NCBI RefSeq assembly: GCF_015776785.2
Contig: NZ_LFMD02000007.1
Span: 1-64,000, forward strand
Length of the DNA: 64,000 bases
Direction: 5' to 3'
Origin: Kitasatospora sp. SUK 42
GTDB taxonomy: Bacteria > Actinomycetota > Actinomycetes > Streptomycetales > Streptomycetaceae
A program made the translations under genes and the position numbers. The notes under the pieces were generated by a model that saw only the letters and a list, made by a program, of their open reading frames with translations, was not told the origin of the DNA and did not search any database. Shown here piece by piece: positions 54,729-64,000 of the stretch. The first letter of the stretch is position 1. Every line of letters begins with the position of its first letter.

Positions 54729-55844
54729 TCAGGACCCCTGGGGCTTCCAGCGCTTCTCGACCCCGCCGAGCTTCCAGTAGGCGATCGCGATGGCCCAGAC
54801 CACCACGAAGAGCCCGGCTATCGCGTAGCCGACGTTGTCCAGCGAGATGTCCGCGATGAAGCCGGTGACCGGGTCGGTCAGGTCGAGCTTCTCGTGCAGC
54901 ACGCCGACCAGCTCGATGGTGCCGATGATGAAGGCCACCGCGATCGACAGCCCAGTGATGGTCAGGTTGTAGTACACCTTGCGCACCGGGTTGGCGAAGG
55001 CCCACTGGTACGCGACGTTCATGAAGGTCCCGTCCAGGGTGTCGAACAGGCTCATCCCGGCCGCGAACAACAGCGGCAGGCAGACGATCGCGTACCAGGG
55101 CAGCCCGGCGGCCGCGCCCGAACCCGCCATCACCATCAGGGTGACCTCGGTCGCGGTGTCGAAGCCCAGGCCCAGCACCATGCCCACCGGGAACATCTGC
55201 CCGGGCCGGGTGATCGAGCGGGTCGCCCGGTTCAGCACCCGGGCCATGAGGCCGCGCGAGTTGAGGTGCTCCTCCAGCTCCGCCTCGTCGTACTGCCCGG
55301 CCCGCATCGAGCGGAACACCTTGAGGATGCCCAGCAGCGCCGCCAGGTTGAGCGCGCCGATCAGGTAGAGGAAGGCCCCGGAGGCGGTCGTGCCGACCAC
55401 GCCGAGCCACTTGTGGGTGGCCGACTCGTCGTCCATCAGCGTGTTCGCCAGCTGCGCGCCGCCCGCGACCAGGGCCGCCATCAGCACGACCATCGAGGAG
55501 TGCCCGAGGGCGAACCAGAAGCCCACCGAGACCGGCCGCTTGCCGTCCGCCATCAGCTTGCGGGTGGTGTTGTCGATCACCGCGATGTGGTCGGCGTCGA
55601 AGGCGTGCCGCATGCCCAGGGTGTACGCCGTGATGCCCAGCCCGACCCCGAACACCTGGGCGCCGACGGCGTACCGCTCGGGCGCGACCAGGAAGATCAG
55701 GGTCCCGAAGGCCACCACGTGCATGGCCACGATCACCCCCATCAATCCGGCCGTACGGACGGTGTCCTCGCGCTTCCACTGGAACGTGGGCAGCCCGGAC
55801 GGCGTCGCCGTCGCCTCGGCCGCAGTGGTTTCGGGCAGGGTCAT
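54729..55844 (-). CDS. Nickel/cobalt permease (NiCoT family)
   Basis: A 371-residue membrane permease for Co2+ or Ni2+. The family signature RHAFDADHIAVIDN lies in the second helix, with LGHSSMV and GFDTATEVTLMV further on, and eight helices overall. A cobalamin riboswitch lies upstream on the same strand, which points to cobalt for B12 synthesis rather than nickel. ATG 55844 was chosen because it opens the protein at MTLPETTAAEA; the longer frame reads through the riboswitch. Confidence 0.92.
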   Translation of the reverse strand: MTLPETTAAEATATPSGLPTFQWKREDTVRTAGLMGVIVAMHVVAFGTLIFLVAPERYAVGAQVFGVGLGITAYTLGMRHAFDADHIAVIDNTTRKLMADGKRPVSVGFWFALGHSSMVVLMAALVAGGAQLANTLMDDESATHKWLGVVGTTASGAFLYLIGALNLAALLGILKVFRSMRAGQYDEAELEEHLNSRGLMARVLNRATRSITRPGQMFPVGMVLGLGFDTATEVTLMVMAGSGAAAGLPWYAIVCLPLLFAAGMSLFDTLDGTFMNVAYQWAFANPVRKVYYNLTITGLSIAVAFIIGTIELVGVLHEKLDLTDPVTGFIADISLDNVGYAIAGLFVVVWAIAIAYWKLGGVEKRWKPQGS

Positions 55845-55879
55845 CGTGGGATCACGCTCCAGCACCTCGTGGAATGACG

Positions 55880-56075
55880 TCGTGAGATGCCGTGGCCGGT
55901 CTCCTGGCTTACGGGAAATCCGCACCCGCCTTCCCAGGCGCGCGAGGCGCCCAGTGGCTTCATGGGTACGGACGTCACTCCCCCGACAAGGAGGGAGTGG
56001 CCCGATCACAGTGGCGAGGGCCGCTCCGGGCTGGGACCCACTGAGGGTCCGTCACCGGTCTTCCCGAGCACCACG
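55880..56075 (-). promoter_or_regulatory. Cobalamin (B12) riboswitch
   Basis: On the minus strand, about 196 bases: GGGAAGACCGGTGAC near the 5' side, then GCCACTGTGA, a variable arm with CCACTCCCTCC, and the B12 box AAGCCAGGAGACC at about 55898-55911. These are the core conserved segments of the cobalamin riboswitch in the expected order. It ends about 35 bases before the permease start and should shut off the permease when B12 is plentiful. Confidence 0.93.
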
Positions 56076-56171
56076 GCGGGGAACACCGTAGGGGCCCGGC
56101 TCCACCCCCGCAAGCCTGCGCACCTGTGCAGGTGTCCAGGATCACAGCGACCGGCCTGCGAGAATGTGCGC

Positions 56172-56555
56172 ATGCATCTCGTACCGGCCGACCGCGCGGG
56201 CCACCGCACCATCGACGGCCACCGGGTCTGCGAGGCCATCGCCGCGATCGGCGACACCGGGCACGTCCGCACCTGGGCCGAGCGGTTCTCGCTGCTCGCC
56301 GACCCCGGACGGCTCGCCCTGCTGCTCGCCCTGCACCGGGCCGGGCCGCTCGCCGTCACCGACCTGGCGGTCGCCACCGGCATGCGCGACCCCGCCGTCT
56401 CCCAGGCCCTGCGGCTGCTCCGTACGGCGGGCGTGGTCGAGGGCGACAAGGACGGACGTGTGGTGCGCTACCGGCTCGTGGACGACAGCGTGCGCCCCCT
56501 CCTCGACGAGTGTGCCGCCGGCGAGCACCAGGAGCCGATCACAGCGACCGGCTGA
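56172..56555 (+). CDS. ArsR/SmtB family metalloregulator candidate
   Basis: A 127-residue winged-helix protein: RFSLLADPGRLALLLALHRAGPLAVTDLA, recognition helix MRDPAVSQALRLLRTAGVV, wing DKDGRVVRYRLVDDSV. The final helix holds D, E, C and H residues (LLDECAAGEHQE), and the N-terminus is histidine-rich. It resembles nickel/cobalt sensors of the NmtR type, although the exact ligand set is not conserved. ATG 56172 lacks a ribosome site, so it may be leaderless. Its location beside the Co/Ni permease supports metal sensing. Confidence 0.8.
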   Translation: MHLVPADRAGHRTIDGHRVCEAIAAIGDTGHVRTWAERFSLLADPGRLALLLALHRAGPLAVTDLAVATGMRDPAVSQALRLLRTAGVVEGDKDGRVVRYRLVDDSVRPLLDECAAGEHQEPITATG

Positions 56556-56637
56556 CCGACCGGGGGCCGATCGATCGCGGACTGACCGACACTCGGGAAA
56601 CGACCCCACGGCGGGGCCGGATGAGTACGATCATGGT

Positions 56638-58311
56638 GTGCCGTCCCACCCCCACGCCTGGCCCGCCGACCGCTGGAACACCCGACCGGTCAGGGCCCGC
56701 GTGCTGGCGGTCGCCCGCACCCTCACCTCGGCCACCCGGGTCCTGGACGTCCTCACCCTGCTGAACCAGGACGGCATCGAGCGGTACTTCACCGTCAACC
56801 CCGGCTCCGCCTTCGCCGACAGCGCCCTCGACGAGTACCTGCACGGCCTTCCCGGCTACACCGTGCTGGACTGGGAGGACGCCGTCCGCCACCGCTTCGA
56901 CCTGGCCGTCTCCTGCGCCGTCCACGCCTCCATGCACCGCCTGGACGCCCACCTGGTCGTCCTCCCGCACGGCGCCGGGTACAACCGGCTGGTCACCGAG
57001 TCCACCGGCGACACCGTCAGCGCCGCCGGCCTCTCCCGCAACGAACTCACCCACCGGGGCCGGGTGTTCGTGGACGTCCTCGGCCTCTCCCACCCCGAAC
57101 AGCTGGACCGGCTGCGGCTCTCCTGCCCCGAGGCGCTGGACGTCGCCCGGGTGGTCGGCGACCCGTGCTTCGACCGGATCCTCCGCAGCGAGCGCTCCCG
57201 GGACGGCTACCGCGCCGCGCTCGGCGCCGTCGACGGCCGCCGCCTCATCGTCGTCAACTCCACCTGGAGCGAGCACTCGTTATTCGGCCGCCGACCCGAC
57301 CTGCCCCGACGCCTGGTCCGCCAACTGCCCGCCGACGAGTACACGGTGGCCGTCGTGCTGCACCCCAACATCTGGAGCCGGCACGACCCCGAGAGGCTCC
57401 TCGACGACGCCCGCCGGATGGGCCTGCGGCTCATCCCGCCCCACCAGGGCTGGCAGGCCGCCCTCGTCGCCGCCGACTGCCTGATCGGCGACCACGGCTC
57501 GGTCTCCGTCTACGGCGCCGCCCTGGAACGCCGCACCCTGCTCGTCGCCACCGGAGCCGCCGAACTCGACCCGCACTCCCCCAGCTACGCCTTCGGCCAG
57601 GCCGCGCCCCTCCTCGACCCCGACGGCGACCTCGCCGCCCAGCTCGAACGGGCCCTGCACCAGGACCCGGCCGGGCTGCGCGAGCTCACCGACCGCTCGC
57701 TCGCCCACCGCGGCACCTCCGCCCGGGTGCTGCGCCCGCTGCTCTACTCCTTCCTGACCGCGCTCGACGAACCCGCCGACGAACCGGTCCTGCCGCCCTA
57801 CCCCAAGCCCGTCCCCCGCCCCGGGACCACCGACGGGCCCACCGCGTACGACGTCGAGGGCAAGAGCGAAGGGGCGGAGGTGAGCCTGCGGCGCTACCCC
57901 GTCGCCCCGGACAACCACACCCCGCGCGGCATCCACGCGCTCGCCGACGACCACCCGGGCGAGGACCTGCGCCACACCGCGGAGGTGCTGGCCCGCACCG
58001 AGCCCCGCGCCGAGCTGCCCGCCACCCGCTGGCTCGCCGACACCTTCGCCGAACTCCCCGGCCTCGCCGTCGCGGTGGCCGCCCTCGGCCCGGCGCTCCA
58101 CCTGCTGCGGCTGCACACCGGCCTGGTGCTGGAGGCCCGCGCCGAACGGGACTGGGCCAACCCGGAGCCCCGCCTCGACCCGCTGCTGCTCGGCTCTGCC
58201 GTCGCCTGCTGGCTCGCCGACGGCGGCGACCCGACCCGCCTCCCCGAGCACGGGCTCACCGTCCGCACCGGCGAGCACCGCACCCGGGTCTCCTTCACCA
58301 CCGGGCCCTGA
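56638..58311 (+). CDS. Glycosyltransferase-fold protein (CDP-glycerol transferase-like), TTA codon
   Basis: A 557-residue protein. The middle has a GT-B-like layout: LVVLPHGAGYNRLV near residue 103, VVGDPCFDRIL near 174, VVNSTWSEHSLFG near 206, VLHPNIWSRHDPERLL near 242 and CLIGDHGSVSVYGAAL near 281. Several streptomycete relatives are named loosely as translation initiation factor 2 or glycerophosphotransferase. No signal peptide. The gene contains an in-frame TTA leucine codon at 57280-57282, so it may need bldA tRNA. GTG 56638 is the likely start. Confidence 0.75.
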   Translation: MPSHPHAWPADRWNTRPVRARVLAVARTLTSATRVLDVLTLLNQDGIERYFTVNPGSAFADSALDEYLHGLPGYTVLDWEDAVRHRFDLAVSCAVHASMHRLDAHLVVLPHGAGYNRLVTESTGDTVSAAGLSRNELTHRGRVFVDVLGLSHPEQLDRLRLSCPEALDVARVVGDPCFDRILRSERSRDGYRAALGAVDGRRLIVVNSTWSEHSLFGRRPDLPRRLVRQLPADEYTVAVVLHPNIWSRHDPERLLDDARRMGLRLIPPHQGWQAALVAADCLIGDHGSVSVYGAALERRTLLVATGAAELDPHSPSYAFGQAAPLLDPDGDLAAQLERALHQDPAGLRELTDRSLAHRGTSARVLRPLLYSFLTALDEPADEPVLPPYPKPVPRPGTTDGPTAYDVEGKSEGAEVSLRRYPVAPDNHTPRGIHALADDHPGEDLRHTAEVLARTEPRAELPATRWLADTFAELPGLAVAVAALGPALHLLRLHTGLVLEARAERDWANPEPRLDPLLLGSAVACWLADGGDPTRLPEHGLTVRTGEHRTRVSFTTGP

Positions 58312-58323
58312 AGACGGGCCCTA

Positions 58324-58486
58324 GGCCCTGTCCGGCCGATCTTGCCGGGCGCGCGACGCCGGATCATCCCGCCTGGACGCACGGCCGAACCGCCCAAGTA
58401 CGCCCAGTACGAGGACGGTCCGGCCACACGCCCAGCCGGGCGCCCGACGCCGCGCGCTGATCCGGCAAGATCGGACGGACAGGGCC
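58324..58486. mobile_element. MITE-like element with 25-bp terminal inverted repeats
   Basis: A 163-base element with no coding capacity. Left end GGCCCTGTCCGGCCGATCTT plus GCCGG (58324-58348). The right end (58462-58486) is its inverse with one mismatch. Flanking TA dinucleotides (58322-58323, 58487-58488) look like a TA target duplication, as in IS630/Tc1-type elements. It sits between convergent genes, and the last C of the element and the TA form the stop of the NB-ARC gene (TAG on the minus strand). Confidence 0.85.
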
Positions 58487-60420
58487 TAAGGCTGGATCTC
58501 CCGCAGCCTCGCGCGGCTGCGCTCCGCCAGCTCCGGGTCGTCCCGCTCCTCCGCGAGGGCGACCAGCAGGGTGTGCGCCTGGGCCTCCTTCGGGTACTGC
58601 TTCCGGGCCCTGGCCCGGTCGGCGCAGTCTCCCGCGTGCAGGATCGCCAGGTCGAGCTGGCCGAGCGCACGGTGCGCCCGGGCGCGGACCAGCGGCAGCT
58701 TGGTCAGCATGTCGTGGTCCCCGGTGGCCTCGGCCAGTTCGGTGGCCCCGTCCAGGACGGCCAGCGCCTCCTCCGGGCGGTCGTCCCCGATCAGCGCCTG
58801 CGCCACGTTGTAGCTCTGGACGATCTCGCCGTGGGGATCGCCCCGGTTCTCCGCCAGGGCCAGTGTGAACCGCTCCACCGCCAGGTCGGGACGGCCGTCG
58901 GCCAGGCACAGCAGGCCGTCCGTCTCGTGGAGCACGCCCACCACCTGGCGGTTGGCCACCAGCGGCAGCTGCTCCGCGGCGAGCGCCAACTGCTCGGCCG
59001 CCAGCACGAACTCCCTGCGCTCGTAGTGGGCGCGGGCGAGCTGGTTGCGCATCCGGACCACCGCGTCCGGCTGGTTGTCCCACTGCGCCGACTCCACCCC
59101 GCACTCGTGGGTGGCGATCCAGTCCAGGTAGAGCTTGCGGCCGTGGTAGAGCGGCCAGAGCGACTCGCAGAGCCGCCACACCTCGCCGTGCCACCCCTGC
59201 CGGGCGGCCTCCTCCACCACCGCGCGCAGGTTGGCCCGTTCCGCGTACAGCCACTCCAGCGCCGCCTCACCGGAGGCGAAGCCGGGCAGCTCCTCGCCGC
59301 TCGGCTCCTGAAGGCGCAGCCGCGGCCCCATCAGCGCCCGGTCCGCCAGCGAGGCCCGGCCGCGGTGGTACGCCACGACGCGGGCGAGCAGTTCGGCCCG
59401 GCCGGGCAGTTCACGGGTCCGGCCGAAGGCGTGCAGCCGGACCACGTCATGGGCGCGGAAGCGCGTCTCGGAGTCCGCGTCGAGCACCTCGTCCACCAGG
59501 TGCACGGCGCGCAGTTCGTCCAGCGCCCTCGCGGGCTGCTCGACGCCGGCCGCGCGCGCCAGTTCGGCCGACACGAAGGGGCCGGGGTGCACGCCGATCA
59601 GGCGGTAGAGCGCCCGGCCGCGCTCCGACAGCCGCTCGTAGACCAGGTCGTAGGTCGGGCCGAGGTCGCTCCCCTCGTCGTCCAGCATGGCCAACCGGCC
59701 CTCCCTGTCGTGCAGTTCGGCCACGACCCGGGCGATCGGCAGGCTCTCGCGGTCCAGCAGCTGGCCCCCGACCGCGTTGAGCGCGAGCGGCAGCCCGCCG
59801 CACAGCTCGACCAGTGCCGCCAGCTCCTCCTCGGTGCCCCGCTCCGAGCCCAGCCACCTGCGCACCAGCTCGGCGCCGGCACTCGCGCTCAGCGGCCCGA
59901 GCTGCCGCACCTCGGCGCCGTCCATCCGCAGCGCGGGCAGCCGCCGACGGCTCGCGACCACCACCAGCCCGCTGGACGGGAGCAGCGCGCGGACCTCGGC
60001 GGCGTGCTCGACGTTGTCCAGGAAGAACAGGCACCGGCGCTCGGCGGTGACCGTCCGGAACATGGTGAACCGCTCCGCCTCCACCGTCGGCGGCTTCGCG
60101 CCGAGGTCACGCAGGAAGCCGGCCAGCAGCCCGGGCAGGTCCACCCCGCCCTGGTGCCGGTAGGCCCGCAGGTCCGCGTAGAGGTCCCCGTCCGGGAAGC
60201 GCCACCGGTACCTCTCGGTGAACTCGGCGATCAGCTCGGTCTTCCCGACCCCGCCGAGGCCGGTGAACACCACGATCGCCGGCCCGCCCGACTCGGCCCG
60301 GCCCAGGGCCGCCGTCAGCGCGGCGAGTTCCGGCTGCCGGTTGACGAAGGGGCCGTGCGGCGGCCGGATCTGACGCGGCCTCACCGCAGCCGTCCCGTAC
60401 GCGGGGTGCCGCTCCCGCAC
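58486..60420 (-). CDS. NB-ARC/TPR regulatory ATPase
   Basis: A 644-residue STAND-type signalling protein. Residues about 45-330: NB-ARC with Walker A FTGLGGVGKTELI, Walker B CLFFLDNVEH, sensor region VVVASRRRLPALR, and GLPLALNAVGG (the GxP motif). A winged-helix-like segment follows with the MHD-equivalent RFRAHDVVRLHAF. Residues 430-644 are TPR-like helical repeats. No effector domain is attached, unlike AfsR/SARP proteins. GTG 60420 lacks a good ribosome site. Its stop abuts the MITE. Confidence 0.85.
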   Translation of the reverse strand: MRERHPAYGTAAVRPRQIRPPHGPFVNRQPELAALTAALGRAESGGPAIVVFTGLGGVGKTELIAEFTERYRWRFPDGDLYADLRAYRHQGGVDLPGLLAGFLRDLGAKPPTVEAERFTMFRTVTAERRCLFFLDNVEHAAEVRALLPSSGLVVVASRRRLPALRMDGAEVRQLGPLSASAGAELVRRWLGSERGTEEELAALVELCGGLPLALNAVGGQLLDRESLPIARVVAELHDREGRLAMLDDEGSDLGPTYDLVYERLSERGRALYRLIGVHPGPFVSAELARAAGVEQPARALDELRAVHLVDEVLDADSETRFRAHDVVRLHAFGRTRELPGRAELLARVVAYHRGRASLADRALMGPRLRLQEPSGEELPGFASGEAALEWLYAERANLRAVVEEAARQGWHGEVWRLCESLWPLYHGRKLYLDWIATHECGVESAQWDNQPDAVVRMRNQLARAHYERREFVLAAEQLALAAEQLPLVANRQVVGVLHETDGLLCLADGRPDLAVERFTLALAENRGDPHGEIVQSYNVAQALIGDDRPEEALAVLDGATELAEATGDHDMLTKLPLVRARAHRALGQLDLAILHAGDCADRARARKQYPKEAQAHTLLVALAEERDDPELAERSRARLREIQP

Positions 60421-60525
60421 GCCGCGGCCGTCGACCGCGCCTGATGCTCCATCCGCCTGCTCCCTCCGACCGGCCCGGGCCCCAGCCTACGGGCTGCGCG
60501 CCGGACCGGAGGGCCGATCACCCCC

Positions 60526-61335
60526 TCAGGCGGCCTGGCAGCCCGGGCACCAGAAGAGGTTGCGCGCGGCGTGCTCCTCGGTGCGGACGTCGGTGCCGCA
60601 GACCAGGCAGGGCATCGCGGCGCGGCGGTAGACGTAGACCTCGCCGCCGTGGTCGTCCACCCGGGGCGGGCGGCCCATCGCCTCGGGGGTGTGCTCGGGG
60701 CGGACGGTGTCGATCCGGCCCGCGGCGACGCCCTCGTGCATCAGGGCGACCAGGTCGGCCCAGATCGCGTCCCACTCGGCGCGGGTGAGGTCGCGGCCGG
60801 CCCGGTGCGGGTTGACGTGGTGGCGGAACAGCACCTCCGCGCGGTAGACGTTGCCGACCCCGGCCAGCACCTTCTGGTCCATCAGCAGCGCCGCGACGGT
60901 CGTGCGGCTGCCCGATATCCGGCGCCAGGCGGCCTCCGGGTCGGCGTCGGCGCGCAGCGGGTCGGGGCCGAGGCGGGCGGCGACGGCGGCCTTCTCGGCG
61001 TCGGTGACCAGCGCGCAGGTGTTGGGGCCGCGCAGGTCGGCGTAGCCGTCGTCGTTGGCCAGCCGCAGCCGGACCATACCGACGGGCTCCGGCGCGGGGC
61101 CGGTGCCGAAGGTGAAACCGCCGTAGAGCCCGAGGTGGACGTGCACCCAGGCGCCCTCCTCGAAGCCGAGGAAGAGGTGCTTGCCGGTGGCCTCCGCACT
61201 CGTCAGCAGCTGCCCGTCGATCGCCTTGGCCTCGTCGGCGAAGCGGCCCTGCGGGCTGGAGACCTGCACCGGGCGGCCGGCGAAGGCCTTGCGGTTCTCC
61301 GCGGCGAGGCGGTGGATGATGTGGCCTTCCGGCAC
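60526..61335 (-). CDS. Fpg/Nei-family DNA glycosylase (Nei2-like)
   Basis: A 269-residue base-excision repair enzyme. It opens MPEGHIIHRLAAENR, with the catalytic proline and glutamate. GKHLFLGFEEG provides the lysine region. LMDQKVLAGVGNVYRAEVLF is the helix-two-turn-helix, and the C-terminal zinc finger reads CLVCGTDVRTEEHAARNLFWCPGC. Actinobacterial Nei2-type enzymes remove oxidised pyrimidines and cut abasic sites. GTG 61335. Confidence 0.92.
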   Translation of the reverse strand: MPEGHIIHRLAAENRKAFAGRPVQVSSPQGRFADEAKAIDGQLLTSAEATGKHLFLGFEEGAWVHVHLGLYGGFTFGTGPAPEPVGMVRLRLANDDGYADLRGPNTCALVTDAEKAAVAARLGPDPLRADADPEAAWRRISGSRTTVAALLMDQKVLAGVGNVYRAEVLFRHHVNPHRAGRDLTRAEWDAIWADLVALMHEGVAAGRIDTVRPEHTPEAMGRPPRVDDHGGEVYVYRRAAMPCLVCGTDVRTEEHAARNLFWCPGCQAA

Positions 61336-61413
61336 GGGCGTCAGCTCCTCCGGGTGCTGCGACGGGACGGTTCCATCATCGCAGCCCGCACCGACAGGCC
61401 CTCGGCTCTCCGG

Positions 61414-62250
61414 TCAGCGGACCGGCATGCCCATCAGCCGGGCCAGGATGACGCGGTCCAGCTCGGCGGCCGTACCGGCGACGTCCAGGTGGGAGTTGTC
61501 GATGATCGGCAGCCCGGAGTTGTACCAGCCGGCCATCCGCCCGTGGATGCGCGCCACCTCCTCGTCGCCGAGCCGCCGGTTGCCGCTGCGGCGGGCGTTG
61601 CGGCGCAGCACCGAGTCCAGGCTGGGCAGCAGGACGACCGGGAGCATGCCGGGCCCGATGTGCCGCTTCCAGCCGCCGAGTCCGATCGCCGGGCGGTCGG
61701 GGAAGACGGCGTCGTCGATGATGCAGGATATGCCGTTGGCCAGGTAGTTGCGGCAGGCGAAGCCGCAGGTGCGGCGGGCCAGCCGGTACTGCGCCTCGGA
61801 GGCGTTGTTCCAGCCGGACTGCGGGTTGGCGAAGCCGGACTGCACCCACTCGCGGACGTCGTCCAGGCTGATGTGGGCGGTCGGGGTGGTCCGGCGCTCG
61901 GCCCAGTACCGGGCGACGGTGGTCTTGCCCGCCCCGGCCGGTCCGATCAGCAGGACGGCGATCGGCCCGGCGGGCGCGTGCCGCTGCGACGGGTGGGCGG
62001 GGAGCTGGACGGGCGTGCCGGCGGGCAGCACGAAGTGCCCGGTGCCGCCCGCCGGTACGGGCGCGGACGGCGGCGGTGCCGCCACCGGAACAGGGGCCGG
62101 AACAGGAGCCGGAACGGGACCGGGAACAGAACCGGGAGCAGGCGCCGAAGCGGGAGCCCGCACGGGCGGGGCCGCCGGACGGACCGGCGGCGGAACCGGC
62201 GGAACAGCGGGACGCGGCGGGACCTGCCCGCCCCCGGTGTACTGCGTCAC
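61414..62250 (-). CDS. P-loop kinase-like protein with proline-rich N-terminus
   Basis: A 278-residue protein. Residues 1-90 are Pro/Ala/Val-rich and probably disordered (repeated PVP/PAP units). Then comes a kinase-type P-loop domain: LLIGPAGAGKTTVARYWAER near residue 105, HISLDDVREWV near 130, GISCIIDDAVFPDRP and a lid-like RLGDEEVARIHGRM. The pattern fits an AAA/zeta-toxin-like or shikimate-kinase-like ATPase; the substrate is unknown. GTG 62250 has GGGAGG 5 bases upstream. It lies after the aro operon terminator. Confidence 0.82.
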   Translation of the reverse strand: MTQYTGGGQVPPRPAVPPVPPPVRPAAPPVRAPASAPAPGSVPGPVPAPVPAPVPVAAPPPSAPVPAGGTGHFVLPAGTPVQLPAHPSQRHAPAGPIAVLLIGPAGAGKTTVARYWAERRTTPTAHISLDDVREWVQSGFANPQSGWNNASEAQYRLARRTCGFACRNYLANGISCIIDDAVFPDRPAIGLGGWKRHIGPGMLPVVLLPSLDSVLRRNARRSGNRRLGDEEVARIHGRMAGWYNSGLPIIDNSHLDVAGTAAELDRVILARLMGMPVR

Positions 62251-62286
62251 GGCACCTCCCGACACCTCTCAGCGGGGACACTACAC

Positions 62287-62325
62287 GGCGGCCCGGCGGC
62301 GGGCACAGTCCGCCGCCGGGCCGCC
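62287..62325 (-). terminator. aro operon terminator
   Basis: A 16-base perfect stem (GGCGGCCCGGCGGCGG at 62287-62302 with its complement at 62310-62325) around a 7-base loop, 9 bases after the aroQ stop. Confidence 0.88.
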
Positions 62326-62334
62326 CGGTGAGGG

Positions 62335-64000
<1,666 letters not shown>

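Overview
The window is typical high-GC actinobacterial chromosome from the family Streptomycetaceae (Streptomyces or Kitasatospora). Four things point there: a BldD regulator with its c-di-GMP signature residues, actinobacterial gene order from the pyrimidine operon through sIHF, gmk, rpoZ, coaBC, metK and priA to fmt and rsmB, a DUF5753/DUF397/ATP-binding module, and near-uniform G/C at third codon positions. A rare TTA codon in one accessory gene also fits a bldA-type lineage.

Layout. 1-4.7 kb: the end of a cystathionine beta-synthase gene, a three-gene operon led by an anti-sigma-like ATPase, and the divergent Scr1-type XRE/DUF397 pair. 4.7-7.4 kb: a weakly populated accessory stretch with a membrane protein, an apparently frameshifted membrane-anchored small protein, a NIF3-domain remnant and a secreted peptide. 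7.6-25.7 kb: mostly monocistronic accessory metabolism and regulation. It holds DUF3885, two serine beta-lactamase-fold hydrolases, alpha/beta hydrolases, a PQQ-like membrane protein, a carotenoid oxygenase coupled to a TetR regulator, a VOC/ArsR divergent pair, a Ser/Thr kinase, MarR, a methyltransferase with a TusA-like protein, and a MerR with a recognisable MerR-type promoter. 25.8-29.8 kb: translation and protein-maturation genes (rsmB, fmt, def) plus a repeat-tailed HTH protein. 29.9-46.5 kb: the core block priA, metK, coaBC, rpoZ, gmk, sIHF, pyrF, pyrD, carB, carA, a PH-like membrane protein, pyrC, pyrB and pyrR, all on the minus strand. pyrR to carB is a tightly overlapping operon headed by a PyrR-binding-loop sequence next to the pyrR ribosome site. 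46.7-51.8 kb: bldD with a self-binding box, nusB, efp and an M24 peptidase homologue that has lost most of its metal ligands.

51.8-53.1 kb is a zinc-independent ribosomal-protein island: L32, a short S14/S18 hybrid and L28 on one strand, L33 and L31 on the other, with a Zur-box-like palindrome between them. Its rpsR gene looks like an in-frame fusion of the S14 start to the S18 body, with a 36-base palindromic insertion. 53.1-60.4 kb: a cupin regulator with an EamA transporter, a cobalt/nickel permease under a cobalamin riboswitch beside an ArsR regulator, a glycosyltransferase-like protein with a TTA codon, a 163-bp MITE-like element and an NB-ARC/TPR protein. 60.5-64 kb: an Nei-type glycosylase, a proline-rich P-loop kinase-like protein, and the shikimate operon aroK-aroB-aroQ running off the right edge.

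Most of the window is ordinary. The observations I rate highest are the S14/S18 ribosomal hybrid, the degenerate M24 protein, the frameshifted membrane/GDHN protein, the PyrR loop, and the MITE. No tRNA, rRNA, CRISPR array, prophage or complete insertion sequence was seen.
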